From: Nitrosomonas aestuarii
Lineage (GTDB): Bacteria > Pseudomonadota > Gammaproteobacteria > Burkholderiales > Nitrosomonadaceae
Assembly: GCF_003046585.1 (NCBI RefSeq)
Contig: NZ_QAAE01000004.1
Span: 62,001-126,000, forward strand
Direction: 5' to 3'
Length of the DNA stretch: 64,000 bases
Part shown: piece after piece, positions 37,700 through 47,704 of the stretch
Layout of the letters: each line of letters begins with the position of its first letter
How positions within the stretch are numbered: position 1 is the stretch's first letter
The notes under the pieces: generated by a model
What the model saw: the letters and a program-made list of their open reading frames with translations, nothing else
Told to the model about the DNA's origin: nothing
Databases searched by the model: none
Translations under genes and position numbers: made by a program

Positions 37700-38760
37700 T
37701 GATTATCTTTCGTTATATTGCAATTCAGGTACTCATCGGCTTGATTATAGCCACAGCAGTTTTATTACCGTTATTCAGTTTCTTTGATCTGCTGGATCAG
37801 TTGGATGATGTCGGCAAAGGCACCTATCGGACGATTGATGCTTTTATGTATACTACAATGCTGTTGCCCCGCCGCTTTATTCAAATCGCACCATTTATCG
37901 CATTGTTAGGTACGGTGGCAGCACTGGGTGCGCTGGCAGTTAATTCCGAACTCATTGCCATGCGCACCGCTGGCATTTCTCCGGTACAAATCAGCCTGGC
38001 GCCACTTGCGGTAGGAATTGCACTTATTGTATTCATTGCGGGACTCGAGCAGTTTGTTGCGCCACAACTGCAACAAAAAGCCATCTCAAATCGAGCTGCC
38101 GCACTAAATCAAACAGCGGAATTAGGCAGAGGTTTAGGTATATGGACACGTAACGAACAGAATATCCTGCGGATTGGGCAGATGCTGCATGCTAAAAAGG
38201 CAGCAGATATAGAAATTCTTCATCTCGATAATACCGGTTTTTTGTCGGCGCATATTCATGCTCAATCTGCAGACATCCGCAATAATGACGCATGGATTCT
38301 GAGACAGGTTATCGTCAGAAAATTTACAGAAAAGGGTATTTTACTGACCCGCGCCGAAGCGCTTAGTTGGCGATCATTTTTAAATCCGGAAGATATCGCA
38401 ACACTCACTAAACCACCCGAGAGCCTTTCGCCATTTGAACTCGTACGCCATGTCGATTTCCTTCGCAGTACCGGCCAGGACGCTGATTCCTATGCCCTTG
38501 CCTTATGGCGCAAAGCGGGCAGTGCTTTACTCACCATTGCTATGCTAATGCTTTCAATTCTGTTTATTTTTGGGTCAATTCGATCCGGTTTGGCCAACAA
38601 ACTAGTATTCTCTGCATTAATTGGCGTTGCGGTATATCTGCTCGATCAAATTATCGCCAATGCCGGTTTGTTATTACGCCTAGATCCCGCTTTCGTGGCA
38701 CTCGCACCCAGCATTGTATTAATTCTGCTGGCCATTTTCTTGCTTCGTAGAGTTTTTTAA
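37699..38760 (+). CDS. lptG: LPS export ABC transporter permease LptG
   Basis: A 353-residue partner of LptF with the same layout of three helices, periplasmic domain and three helices. I start it at 37699 (MIIFRYIAIQVLIG) because this gives the family's normal N-terminus and the TAATG overlap with lptF; an in-frame upstream ATG at 37621 would add 26 unlikely residues inside lptF. The coupling-helix region ELIAMRTAGISPVQISL near residue 92 and the C-terminal IIANAGLLLRLDPAFVALAP match LptG. Confidence 0.92.
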   Translation: MIIFRYIAIQVLIGLIIATAVLLPLFSFFDLLDQLDDVGKGTYRTIDAFMYTTMLLPRRFIQIAPFIALLGTVAALGALAVNSELIAMRTAGISPVQISLAPLAVGIALIVFIAGLEQFVAPQLQQKAISNRAAALNQTAELGRGLGIWTRNEQNILRIGQMLHAKKAADIEILHLDNTGFLSAHIHAQSADIRNNDAWILRQVIVRKFTEKGILLTRAEALSWRSFLNPEDIATLTKPPESLSPFELVRHVDFLRSTGQDADSYALALWRKAGSALLTIAMLMLSILFIFGSIRSGLANKLVFSALIGVAVYLLDQIIANAGLLLRLDPAFVALAPSIVLILLAIFLLRRVF

Positions 38761-38897
38761 AATCTCTGTTGATATAATAGTATGCAGGAAAAACAATCAT
38801 TCAGTAGCAAAGCGGTATGTGCAACGTGATAAAAACGACAACGTTGAAATTGAACAAATATTAAAAAACAATCTTATTCCATTGAATAAAAGAACAT

Positions 38898-40157
38898 ATG
38901 CCAACAACTACATATATTTATATCACGGGTGAAAGTAAAACCAGGATTTGGGGATTGGATGGCCGGGAACGATTGCGACGGATGATTCAGTCTATCGAAA
39001 ACGCAATACTGGTTGAGAAGATAGAATCAATACCTGTAGAGGCATCCCTTATTATACTGAATGCACATTACCTGTATGACATTAGGGTATTGACCGCATT
39101 GATAAATATGAAAGCGCCTATGGCGCTATACAGCCATGACAATCAACCGGTAGCAGTCCGCACAATTCAAAGTCAGGCACCGCATCTGCTCGGTGTATTG
39201 ACCAATCAGAAAAACCGGAGACCGGAACATATTCTGTCAGGTCTTCCGCATTACGCACTAAACGATCTCAAAATCGATTTTCAGCAAAACCTGAAAAAGA
39301 AGGATCCACCTTACATTCTGCCAATTACGGAAAACAACCAAAAATTGCTGGAAAAAGAACTGTTCTCAGGATCTTATAAAGGTGTTACTGACCTGATTAC
39401 AAAATGGGTGTGGCCGCTCCCCGCCTACTGGTGCACACATCTGTGCGTACGGCACGGCTGGCGACCCAACCATGTGACGCTGCTCAGCGTTGTTCTCGCG
39501 CTGCTGACCGGTGTTGCGTTCTGGTATGGTTATTTTGGAATCGGTCTGCTCATGGGGTGGTTCATGACCTTTCTGGACACCGTAGATGGTAAATTGGCAC
39601 GAGTTACAGTAACCTCAAGTCGTATCGGCGATGTACTTGACCACGGCCTGGATATTATCCATCCCCCACTCTGGTATCTGGCCTGGGGTATCGGTCTGGC
39701 AAACACGTTGACTCCGATTGCCAATCTGGATCTATTGATATGGCTGATGTTTTTTGGTTATGTAGGTGGCCGCCTTTGCGAGGGCGCATTTCAACTCTGG
39801 CTCGCCCCGTTTGACATGTTTATCTGGCGCAAACTGGACTCTTTTAACCGCCTGATTACTGCACGGCGCAATCCCAATCTGATTTTATTGTCTTATGGCT
39901 GGTTTATAGCACAGCCGGATATCGGTTTGCTATTAGTCGTTGCCTGGCATCTGTTATCGACAGCCATTCTAACCGGAAGATTGATTGCCGGATGGCGTGC
40001 CTGGCGCCAGCAAAGCACACTGCGTTCCTGGCTACAGGATATTGATCCCGTTCGGGATCGCAGCATACTGGCAGTAAAAATTTTTACACGTGCACCAATT
40101 GATCCAAAACGTCTCGAATCCGTCAATATTGAATACGGCCGCGCTACTGACACATGA
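38898..40157 (+). CDS. CDP-alcohol phosphatidyltransferase with degenerate N-terminal domain
   Basis: A 419-residue membrane enzyme. The active-site signature D-x2-DG-x2-AR-x8-G-x3-D-x3-D is complete at about residues 225-251 (LDTVDGKLAR, then GDVLDHGLD). Such enzymes join a CDP-activated group to an alcohol with loss of CMP. The first ~155 residues look like a reduced nucleotidyltransferase or Rossmann-type domain without catalytic motifs, reminiscent of the fused cytidylyltransferase of inositol-lipid enzymes. Its TGA overlaps the ATG of the lipid kinase. Substrate unknown; it is not the housekeeping PgsA or PssA by its length. Confidence 0.82.
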   Translation: MPTTTYIYITGESKTRIWGLDGRERLRRMIQSIENAILVEKIESIPVEASLIILNAHYLYDIRVLTALINMKAPMALYSHDNQPVAVRTIQSQAPHLLGVLTNQKNRRPEHILSGLPHYALNDLKIDFQQNLKKKDPPYILPITENNQKLLEKELFSGSYKGVTDLITKWVWPLPAYWCTHLCVRHGWRPNHVTLLSVVLALLTGVAFWYGYFGIGLLMGWFMTFLDTVDGKLARVTVTSSRIGDVLDHGLDIIHPPLWYLAWGIGLANTLTPIANLDLLIWLMFFGYVGGRLCEGAFQLWLAPFDMFIWRKLDSFNRLITARRNPNLILLSYGWFIAQPDIGLLLVVAWHLLSTAILTGRLIAGWRAWRQQSTLRSWLQDIDPVRDRSILAVKIFTRAPIDPKRLESVNIEYGRATDT

Positions 40158-41146
40158 CTATCGAGTCAAAGCTCAATCATTTGAAATCACTCTCGGGAAA
40201 AATCGGTCTGTTATTAAATCCCATGAGCGGACAGGTACGCAAACGAGAGAAAGCAATCCGGCAAATGCTTGATCAAATACCGCACAGTATCGTCTGTGAA
40301 GCTTCAGATGCTGCAGGCTTTATAACTGCAACGGATACATTGCTGCAGGCTGATGTGGATTTGATGGTTATCATTGCCGGAGATGGCACGTCACATGCCG
40401 TTCTCAGCCATCTTTTTACAACACTGCCCGATACTGACTGGCCCGTACTGATGATCATACCGGGCGGTACCACTAACATGACGCCGCTTGATCTCGGTAT
40501 GCACGGAAAACCGGAAAAAATTCTGCATCGCTTGATTGATTATCTACAACAACCTGGCACACCTGAGCTGGCTCAACGTCCGGTATTGCGTATCGAACAA
40601 AACGGGAAAGACACCATTTTTGGTATGTTCTTTGCTGTTGGATTGGTCGCTCGAGGTGTCAAATTCTCACGCAGCAGTGTCAAACACATCGGTATCACGG
40701 GCGGGGTTTTTACGTTTTTAATCATGCTGCATTCATTGATCGGTATGATTTTTAGCCTAAACCAGAGGAAGTCGGCATCTGTCAACCTGTCAATAATGAA
40801 AGAAAATGGCGAAAAAATCGAAGGTACTTATCTTTTTGCACTAATCAGCGCGCTCGATTGCCTGTTATTAAACCTCCGTCCGTATTGGGGACAAGAAACA
40901 GCGCCACTTCACATCACATGGGTTGATCAACGACGCAAAAAACTATGGCGATCCATATGGCCATTGATAACTGGAAAAGGCCACATACTCAAGGAACAGG
41001 ACGGCTATCATAGCCATAATGCAAATACACTCACCATTCATATGAATGACGAATATATCGTTGACGGAGAACTCTATCAATCAACCGATTCCAATGCGCC
41101 TTTACGCATCACTGCAACACAACCCGTCACATTTCTGGTACTTTAA
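40154..41146 (+). CDS. diacylglycerol/lipid kinase family protein
   Basis: A 330-residue DAGK-catalytic-domain kinase. The NPMSGQ motif near residue 22, the IAGDGTSHAV nucleotide motif near 77 (GGDGT in most relatives, here AGDGT) and IPGGTTNMTPLDLG near 103 are all visible. Such enzymes phosphorylate diacylglycerol, ceramide or related lipids. The gene overlaps the phosphatidyltransferase by four bases and is followed after 11 bases by the Tam41-like gene. The set suggests a short route from a diacylglycerol-like lipid to its phosphate and CDP derivative. Confidence 0.85.
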   Translation: MTIESKLNHLKSLSGKIGLLLNPMSGQVRKREKAIRQMLDQIPHSIVCEASDAAGFITATDTLLQADVDLMVIIAGDGTSHAVLSHLFTTLPDTDWPVLMIIPGGTTNMTPLDLGMHGKPEKILHRLIDYLQQPGTPELAQRPVLRIEQNGKDTIFGMFFAVGLVARGVKFSRSSVKHIGITGGVFTFLIMLHSLIGMIFSLNQRKSASVNLSIMKENGEKIEGTYLFALISALDCLLLNLRPYWGQETAPLHITWVDQRRKKLWRSIWPLITGKGHILKEQDGYHSHNANTLTIHMNDEYIVDGELYQSTDSNAPLRITATQPVTFLVL

Positions 41147-41157
41147 CTTTTACAACC

Positions 41158-42132
41158 ATGACAAACACTGTATCAACAGTACCGGAAGCAATTCCTGAGA
41201 AATTGATTGCTGCAGTCGCTGCACAAAGTACGCGCAGTATCTCGTCTGATTTCCCGATATTGGCAGAAGCTTTGCTGGAACGCTATGGAACGTCTGCAGA
41301 TGGCGTTATCCTTTATGGATCATGCCTGCGCACCAGCGATCTTGACGAAGGTATTGCAGATCTTTACGTGCTGGTTGATGATTATAAGAACGCTTACACC
41401 CGGCGTCATTTAAGTCTTCTCAACGCATGGCTGGCGCCCAACGTGTTTTATCTCGAAGTATCTCACCAAGACCGAACATTACGTGCCAAGTATGCAGTCA
41501 TCACTACGGCTGAATTTGAAAAGGGCGCACAGTACTGGTTTCATTCCTACATCTGGGCACGTTTCGCACAACCATCACGGTTGCTTTATGCGCGTGATGA
41601 AAAAAACCGGCAACGCATTTTTAACGCCATCGCCCATTCGGTTATCACTTTTCTGTCATCGGGTGGAAAAACGCTGGAAAATAACGCTTTCACGGTAGCA
41701 GATATCTGGACTCGATGCCTGATGCTAAGCTATGCAGCCGAATTGCGCGCAGAACAGGAAACTCGCGCCCGACATCTGGCAACACTGAATCTGAATGATT
41801 TCACACAACTGACAGAAACCGCTTATCCGGTGTTGACAGAGGTTTTTAACTATCAACCAGAAAGCGGTACTTATTTATGTCGGAATACTGCTGCCACACG
41901 CAGACTTGCGCTACAACATTGGCGATTGAGGCGTTGGCAAGGCCGTATTCTGTCAGTCTTACGCTTGTCGAAAGCTACGCTCACTTTTAGCGGTTACCTG
42001 GAATATGCTGCATGGAAAATAGAACGTCACACCGGTGTGAGTGTTGAAATTACGCCCGTGTTGCGTCGTCATCCGGTCATCTGGGGCTTGAAGGTCATGT
42101 GGCAACTACTGCGCCGCGGTATCATACGTTGA
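41158..42132 (+). CDS. Tam41-like phosphatidate cytidylyltransferase
   Basis: A 324-residue protein resembling mitochondrial Tam41 CDP-diacylglycerol synthase, not the usual membrane CdsA. Matching blocks in order: YGSCLRT (Tam41 YGSG), DLYVLVDDY (the catalytic Asp pair), PNVFYLEV, LRAKYAVITTAEFE with WFHSYIWARFAQPSRLLYA (Tam41 KYGVIST ... LYIAGRLQKP), and a later LMLSYAAELRAE (Tam41 AGLSYSGDFR). No signal peptide is seen, so it would be a soluble or peripheral enzyme. The reaction, phosphatidate + CTP to CDP-diacylglycerol, fits the adjacent lipid kinase and CDP-alcohol phosphatidyltransferase. The match is by eye. Confidence 0.7.
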   Translation: MTNTVSTVPEAIPEKLIAAVAAQSTRSISSDFPILAEALLERYGTSADGVILYGSCLRTSDLDEGIADLYVLVDDYKNAYTRRHLSLLNAWLAPNVFYLEVSHQDRTLRAKYAVITTAEFEKGAQYWFHSYIWARFAQPSRLLYARDEKNRQRIFNAIAHSVITFLSSGGKTLENNAFTVADIWTRCLMLSYAAELRAEQETRARHLATLNLNDFTQLTETAYPVLTEVFNYQPESGTYLCRNTAATRRLALQHWRLRRWQGRILSVLRLSKATLTFSGYLEYAAWKIERHTGVSVEITPVLRRHPVIWGLKVMWQLLRRGIIR

Positions 42133-42175
42133 GCATTCATTTTTATCCACAGTCTAACCATGTTATGGAGAAACC

Positions 42176-42820
42176 ATGAATTCAAAATATTTCTTACCTG
42201 CATTCGCTATGTTACTTACACTGGGCGCCTGTTCGACCATGTATTACGAAGGTCTGGAAAAAATCGGCATTCCCAAAAGAGACGTAATGGTACACCGGGT
42301 GGAAAAGGCACGTGATACGCAGGAAGAAACCAAAGAACAATTCAAGTCTGCTCTCGCACAATTCACCGCTGCCACGAATTTTAGAGGCGGCGATCTGGAA
42401 GCCATTTACACCAAACTCAATGATGAATACGAAGCCAGCGTCAGCAAGGCTGAAGAAGTCAGAAGTCGCATTGAAGATATCGAAGATGTATCTGAAGCGT
42501 TATTCGCCGAGTGGGAACAGGAGATTACGCAATACAGCAATCCCAGCATGAAACGCAGTAGTCAGAATAAGCTGAATACTACAAAATCACATTATCGTCA
42601 GTTAATCGCTTCCATGAAAAGCGCCGAAGCCAAAATCGAACCGATACTCAGCGTTTTCAGAGATCAGGTGATGTTCCTAAAACACAACCTGAATGCTCAG
42701 GCAATCACTTCACTAAAAAGTGAGCTCGGCAATATTGAATCGGACGTTTCTGCATTGATATCTTCAATGGAAAAGTCAATTGATGAAGCCAATGCATTCA
42801 TCAACACCATGGAAAAATGA
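42176..42820 (+). CDS. DUF2959 lipoprotein
   Basis: A 214-residue lipoprotein with lipobox LTLGAC (Cys19) and a long helical, coiled-coil-rich mature part. The segment YYEGLEKIGIPKRDVMVHRV just after the Cys is the hallmark of DUF2959. Function unknown; relatives are often found near envelope genes. ATG preceded by ATGGAGAAACC, a reasonable ribosome site. It lies 43 bases after the Tam41-like gene and may belong to the same unit. Confidence 0.85.
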   Translation: MNSKYFLPAFAMLLTLGACSTMYYEGLEKIGIPKRDVMVHRVEKARDTQEETKEQFKSALAQFTAATNFRGGDLEAIYTKLNDEYEASVSKAEEVRSRIEDIEDVSEALFAEWEQEITQYSNPSMKRSSQNKLNTTKSHYRQLIASMKSAEAKIEPILSVFRDQVMFLKHNLNAQAITSLKSELGNIESDVSALISSMEKSIDEANAFINTMEK

Positions 42821-43027
42821 ATAATCCAGATCAAAGTAATTTCAGTTAAATTGGGTTATGAAATGAACACTGAAAAAATTTCAAGATAGATCACGAAATT
42901 GGCGACAGCAATGTCAAGATTTGAACATGAACAGTATTTTCTTAAGTGCATGCTATACTTTGACGTAGTGTAGCATTGAGAGAAATCTGCAAAGTCAAAC
43001 CAGTCATTACGATCTTGTCGAAAATTT

Positions 43028-43810
43028 ATGAAAAATTTGCTGGAACATGTTGCCAAACGCGTTTTCCGTTTTACTTATGGAAGTAACCCTAAAGGAGAAG
43101 GCCCTCAAATCAGGAAGAAATTTGCATACTTTACTCCGGAAGATTATTACCAGGCATCAATTGTTTCTATCCTTAAAAAAAGCGACAAGTGGCTTGACAT
43201 CGGGTGTGGAAGAGATATCTTTCCAGATAATCAAAGACTCGCGAAAATTCTGACCTCACGTGCACAAGAAACCGTCGGCGTCGATCCAAGCCCAAATGTA
43301 CGGGACAACAAATTGCTGGATCGTGCATATCTGGGTTTTGCCGATAGTGTCCAAGAAGATAATTACTACAATTTGATTACACTGCGTATGGTTGCTGAGC
43401 ATGTAGCCGACCCAGATGAACTGGTAACCCAAATTGACAGGATTGCGGCCAACGATGCTCACGTCATTGTATATACAATTTACAAGTGGTCACCTGTATC
43501 CATAATTACCATGCTCACCCCTTTCTGGGCGCATCATGCGCCAAAACGTTTTTTTTGGCGTACAGAGGAGCGTGACACTTTTCCTGTTGAGTACAAAATG
43601 AACACAAAGTCACAATTGAATAAAGTTTTCTCTCGCAGAGATTTTGTGAACGTAAGTTTTATGTATCTAGATGACTGCCGCACACTGGCAAAGTACAAAT
43701 TTACTTTATATGCAGAGCTAATCTTGAGAAAATTTTTGAATTTTTTTAATTTCCACTATCCGGAACTTTGTATATTATCTATTTATAGAAAAAACAATAA
43801 GGGTCAATAG
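43028..43810 (+). CDS. class I SAM-dependent methyltransferase
   Basis: A 260-residue methyltransferase. Motif I is KWLDIGCGRDIFP near residue 57, followed by VGVDPSP (motif II acidic residue) and ITLRMVAEHVADPDELV (motif post I/IV region). The substrate is not predictable. Its position ahead of the O-ligase and glycosyltransferases suggests it modifies a polysaccharide or lipid-linked sugar. The Asn/Phe/Lys-rich C-terminus (LILRKFLNFFNFHYPELCIL) and the AT-rich flanks differ from the lipid cluster upstream. Confidence 0.83.
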   Translation: MKNLLEHVAKRVFRFTYGSNPKGEGPQIRKKFAYFTPEDYYQASIVSILKKSDKWLDIGCGRDIFPDNQRLAKILTSRAQETVGVDPSPNVRDNKLLDRAYLGFADSVQEDNYYNLITLRMVAEHVADPDELVTQIDRIAANDAHVIVYTIYKWSPVSIITMLTPFWAHHAPKRFFWRTEERDTFPVEYKMNTKSQLNKVFSRRDFVNVSFMYLDDCRTLAKYKFTLYAELILRKFLNFFNFHYPELCILSIYRKNNKGQ

Positions 43811-44366
43811 CGTTAATTTGTTGTTTTTAAGTATTAATGGATATAACATCTAAAGTCATGCATGATAAATTTCTTAGCGGAGTTAGGAACAGTCAACATA
43901 TGTAACTAGCAGAAGAAATTTTTTTTCATGGTTGAAACGATTTGCATCGCGTCGCTCGATGCAGCGCACATCCGACCGGCGCGGGGTAAACCGTCAGACA
44001 TTGGTCGTTAACTGTTTTTATGGCTGATTTCAAATACTTTTTACAACACCTACTTGCATTCGATGGACTCCATATTGTCCAACTGTTCAATAGATACAAT
44101 CAATATTGAAGTATGTTATCGAACTGAAAAATAAAGTCACAGTGTCGTCATAAATGATCGAGCACAGCGCTCATTTCTTTCAGATTTATCGCTAGTTGCC
44201 GTTAACAGTCATCGAATAATGATTCAAGGCATTTTTCGAAAAGAAACTAATTTTACTTGCGAATATAGAGCATTCTTATATCAAACCTTTTAAAGATGTA
44301 CATTTTTAAGATTCAAATCAAGTTTGTGCTTCTATTAATCGGACTGCCGAAATCCGGGGGTATTGC
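43811..44366. other. 556-base intergenic interval
   Basis: No gene seen. It contains a GC-richer patch at about 43945-44000, unlike the AT-rich surroundings, that could be a fragment of foreign or decayed coding DNA. The end of the interval should hold the promoter of the exopolysaccharide genes. Confidence 0.4.
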
Positions 44367-45656
44367 TTGAGAGACTTGCTCGTATTTTTGATCATTTTCG
44401 GCGTCTTACCTTTTATATTTAAAAGACCGCATATCGGCATTTATCTCTGGTCCTGGATTGGCTATATGAATCCACATCGATTAGCCTGGGGTCTGGCATT
44501 TTATTTTCCTTTTGCCCAAATAACCGGGCTGGTAACGCTAATTTCTTTTTTTTACTCCTCTAAGAAGCTTAAATTCTTTTGGTCACCCACAATGGGATGG
44601 TTGATCTTTTTTAATGTATGGATGCTTGTTTCGACTATTTTTGCAATGTATCCGGAAGAAGCCTGGCCTCAATTGGAGAAAATAATAAAAATCCAGCTGG
44701 TTATTTTTTTAACGCTGTTTGCATTGGTTGATCGGGAAAAAGTACATATACTCGTCTGGATAATTGTTATTTCTATCGGGTTTTATGGTTTTAAAGGCGG
44801 CATTTTTACATTAACAACAGGTGGAGGCTCTCATGTTTTGGGGCCTCGCGGAGGTTTTATTGCAGGCAATACAGAAATTGGCCTTGCACTGGTTATGATT
44901 TTACCATTGGTTTGGTATTTATATTTAAATACCTACAATAAATGGGTGCGCTACGGCTTAATGCTATCAATGTTCCTTATTCCTATTGGAATTCTAGGCA
45001 CACAATCACGCGGCGCATTTTTGGCGATCGCAGCAGTGGCGGTTTTTTTATGGTTAAAAAGCTCCCGAAAAGCAATAATCTTTTTTGCTTTGTTAATGCT
45101 GTCACCATTTTTTTATATGGTTATGCCACAATCATGGCATGATCGAATGGGTACCATAAAAACCTATGAAGAAGATGGGTCCGCCATGGCGCGTTTAAAA
45201 GCCTGGGAATTTGGTTATGAGTTAGCGCGCGATCGCCCCATAACAGGAGGGGGATTTGAAAGTCATAGCGTTGAGAATTATATACGTTACGTCCCACATC
45301 AGGTTGAGGCGGGTGTTGCAACATTCCACGATTATCACAGTATTTATTTCGAAATTCTGGCTGAACATGGCTTTGTCGGTCTGTTCATTTTTTTAATGTT
45401 ATTTGTTCATTACTGGCTCACTGCAAATAAAATAATAAAAATTGCCAAATCTACTGTGGAAGACAAATGGGCGCTTGATCTCGCAGCAATGCTGCAAGTC
45501 TCATTCATAGGATATGCGGTGGGCGGTGCCTTTTTGGGCTTAGCATATTTTGATCTTTTCTATCACTACCTGGCTATATTGATCATAACCTTAAGGATTT
45601 TAAAAGAAAAAAATGAGCCCGTCCTGCCCGAGGAATCCATAGAGCGCAAAACATGA
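44367..45656 (+). CDS. exosortase A-associated O-antigen-ligase-like protein
   Basis: A 429-residue multi-spanning membrane protein of the Wzy/O-antigen ligase superfamily. The start MRDLLVFLIIFGVLPFIFKR with GIYLWSWIGYMNPHRLAWG closely follows the 'putative O-glycosylation ligase' found in exosortase A loci. A large periplasmic loop holds the conserved HDYHSIYFEILAEHGFVGL near residue 315. The start is a TTG at 44367, after GGGGGT. It would transfer or polymerise lipid-linked glycan on the periplasmic side. Confidence 0.85.
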   Translation: MRDLLVFLIIFGVLPFIFKRPHIGIYLWSWIGYMNPHRLAWGLAFYFPFAQITGLVTLISFFYSSKKLKFFWSPTMGWLIFFNVWMLVSTIFAMYPEEAWPQLEKIIKIQLVIFLTLFALVDREKVHILVWIIVISIGFYGFKGGIFTLTTGGGSHVLGPRGGFIAGNTEIGLALVMILPLVWYLYLNTYNKWVRYGLMLSMFLIPIGILGTQSRGAFLAIAAVAVFLWLKSSRKAIIFFALLMLSPFFYMVMPQSWHDRMGTIKTYEEDGSAMARLKAWEFGYELARDRPITGGGFESHSVENYIRYVPHQVEAGVATFHDYHSIYFEILAEHGFVGLFIFLMLFVHYWLTANKIIKIAKSTVEDKWALDLAAMLQVSFIGYAVGGAFLGLAYFDLFYHYLAILIITLRILKEKNEPVLPEESIERKT

Positions 45657-45772
45657 GCTTCTTACCTATCGAAGAACAAACTTACCTTTTGAAAACCTGG
45701 TTTTTCCAGGTCATTGCATTTACGAATTTATCATTCCAATTACTTTCAATTAACTTGGTGAAGTCTTAACTC

Positions 45773-47704
45773 ATGTGTGGAATATACGGCGGCATTGCAT
45801 TACGTGCGGGTACAAAGCTTGACGCATCGTTACTGAACCGGATGGGAAAAATTACCGCCCATCGTGGCCCGGATGACGAAGGTATATTCACTTCCAATCA
45901 AATGGCTATTGGCATGCGCCGCCTGTCTATCATTGATTTAGAGGGTGGACATCAACCGTTATTCAACGAGAATAAACGTATTGCAGTGGTTTGTAACGGT
46001 GAAATTTACAATTTTCAAATACTCAGGCAGCAACTGATTAAACTTGGACACCATTTTTCCACCCATTCCGATTCAGAGGTGATAGTCCATCTTTATGAGC
46101 AGTATGGTGAAGATTTTCTGCAACATCTAAACGGCATGTATGCGTTGGCACTATGGGATGCAGATAAAGAAACGCTGATCATTGCGCGTGATCGCCTTGG
46201 CATCAAGCCTGTTTATTATCACCTGAACGACAACGTTCTTTTATTCTCCACAGAAGCCAAAGCACTTTTTCAATTTCAAGGACTTACGCCCAAGCTAGAT
46301 AAAGTTGCTGCAGGATTATATGTGCAACTGGGTTACGTACCGGCACCCCATTCTATTTTTGAAGGCGTACGAAAATTACCGGTTGCTTCATATATCAGAG
46401 CAAGCAAAGACCATTTTTCCATCACAGAATATTGGCAACCGGATTACAAACAACGCACTTATTCTGCCAGTCAGTGGAAAAAAGAAATTCGTGAACAGCT
46501 TGAAAAGTCAGTTTCTTCCCAGATGGTCAGCGATGTCCCCGTTGGAGCTTTTTTATCCGGCGGGATAGATTCCAGCCTGGTTGTTGGTTTGATGGCAAAA
46601 CATACTCAGAAGCCTGTTAAAACCTACGCCATTGGATTTGATACTGAAGGCCCGGCGCGACTATATAATGAATTGCCTTACGCTAAACAAGTTTCAAATT
46701 TATTCGGTACCGAGCATCATGAAATTATAGTTAAGCCTGATATTATTCATCTTTTACCAAAACTTTTATGGCATATGGATGAACCTATTGCCGATACAGC
46801 TTTTATTACCACCTACCTGGTATCTGAATTTGCCAAGCAGGATGTTACAGTTATTCTGAGCGGTGTCGGTGGTGATGAATTATTTGGTGGCTATCGGCGC
46901 TATCAAGGTGAATACTACAATCAGTTTTATCAAAAAATTCCATCATGGTTGAGAAAAAATGCAATTCTGCCGTTGGCGCGTTTGTTACCCAGCGATCGTC
47001 ACTCCAAGTGGCTAAACTATAGCCGGTTGGCAAAAAGCTTCATGCTGACAGCTGAAATGCCTGTTGAACAGCGCTACAAATCGTATATTGAAATAACGGA
47101 TAAAGAACTGCGTGACCGTTTGTTGAATTATGAAATGGATTGGGAAGCTAATGACGTAGTTTTGAATGCTTTTCAAGGTTGCTCAGATGTCTCGGAATTG
47201 CACCAGTTATTTGAAGTTGATCGCTTAACGCAACTTCCTGATGATCTGTTGATGTTGACAGATAAAATGACGATGGCAACATCACTTGAATGCCGTGTAC
47301 CATTGCTCGATCATGAATTGGTCGAATTAGCGTGCAGCATGCCCCCGGAGCTCAAAATTAGCGGCGGAGAGCTTAAATACATCTTAAAAGAATGTTTATC
47401 GGATCTGCTGCCGCCAGAAATTCTTTATCGAAAAAAACGCGGCTTCGGTGCACCGATGGGAGCATGGATAAAGAAAGAGTTATTGCCGCTTTTAGAATCT
47501 GTATTAAGTCCTGATGCCATCAAAGCGCGTGGCGTCTTTAATTCCGATGTCGTGCAGATACTGATAAAAGAGCATCTTGATAGAAAAAGCGATCATACTG
47601 ATATTTTGATCGGATTATTTAACTTTGAGATCTGGTCGAGACTGATGCTTGATCAAGTCACACCGGAAACCCTGGAAGCAGATTTAAAACAACTCATCCA
47701 ATGA
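45773..47704 (+). CDS. asparagine-synthase-like glutamine amidotransferase
   Basis: A 643-residue class II amidotransferase with Cys2 (MCGIYGGI), glutaminase motifs HRGPDDEGIF and CNGEIYNFQ, and the synthetase PP-loop LSGGIDSSLVVGLM near residue 262. Same length as the amidotransferase at 18003-19934 but clearly a different subgroup. In a polysaccharide locus these enzymes usually amidate a uronic acid or related group. The nucleotide-sugar dehydrogenase two genes later would supply a carboxylated sugar, so the two fit together. Its TGA overlaps the next ATG (ATGA). Confidence 0.87.
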   Translation: MCGIYGGIALRAGTKLDASLLNRMGKITAHRGPDDEGIFTSNQMAIGMRRLSIIDLEGGHQPLFNENKRIAVVCNGEIYNFQILRQQLIKLGHHFSTHSDSEVIVHLYEQYGEDFLQHLNGMYALALWDADKETLIIARDRLGIKPVYYHLNDNVLLFSTEAKALFQFQGLTPKLDKVAAGLYVQLGYVPAPHSIFEGVRKLPVASYIRASKDHFSITEYWQPDYKQRTYSASQWKKEIREQLEKSVSSQMVSDVPVGAFLSGGIDSSLVVGLMAKHTQKPVKTYAIGFDTEGPARLYNELPYAKQVSNLFGTEHHEIIVKPDIIHLLPKLLWHMDEPIADTAFITTYLVSEFAKQDVTVILSGVGGDELFGGYRRYQGEYYNQFYQKIPSWLRKNAILPLARLLPSDRHSKWLNYSRLAKSFMLTAEMPVEQRYKSYIEITDKELRDRLLNYEMDWEANDVVLNAFQGCSDVSELHQLFEVDRLTQLPDDLLMLTDKMTMATSLECRVPLLDHELVELACSMPPELKISGGELKYILKECLSDLLPPEILYRKKRGFGAPMGAWIKKELLPLLESVLSPDAIKARGVFNSDVVQILIKEHLDRKSDHTDILIGLFNFEIWSRLMLDQVTPETLEADLKQLIQ

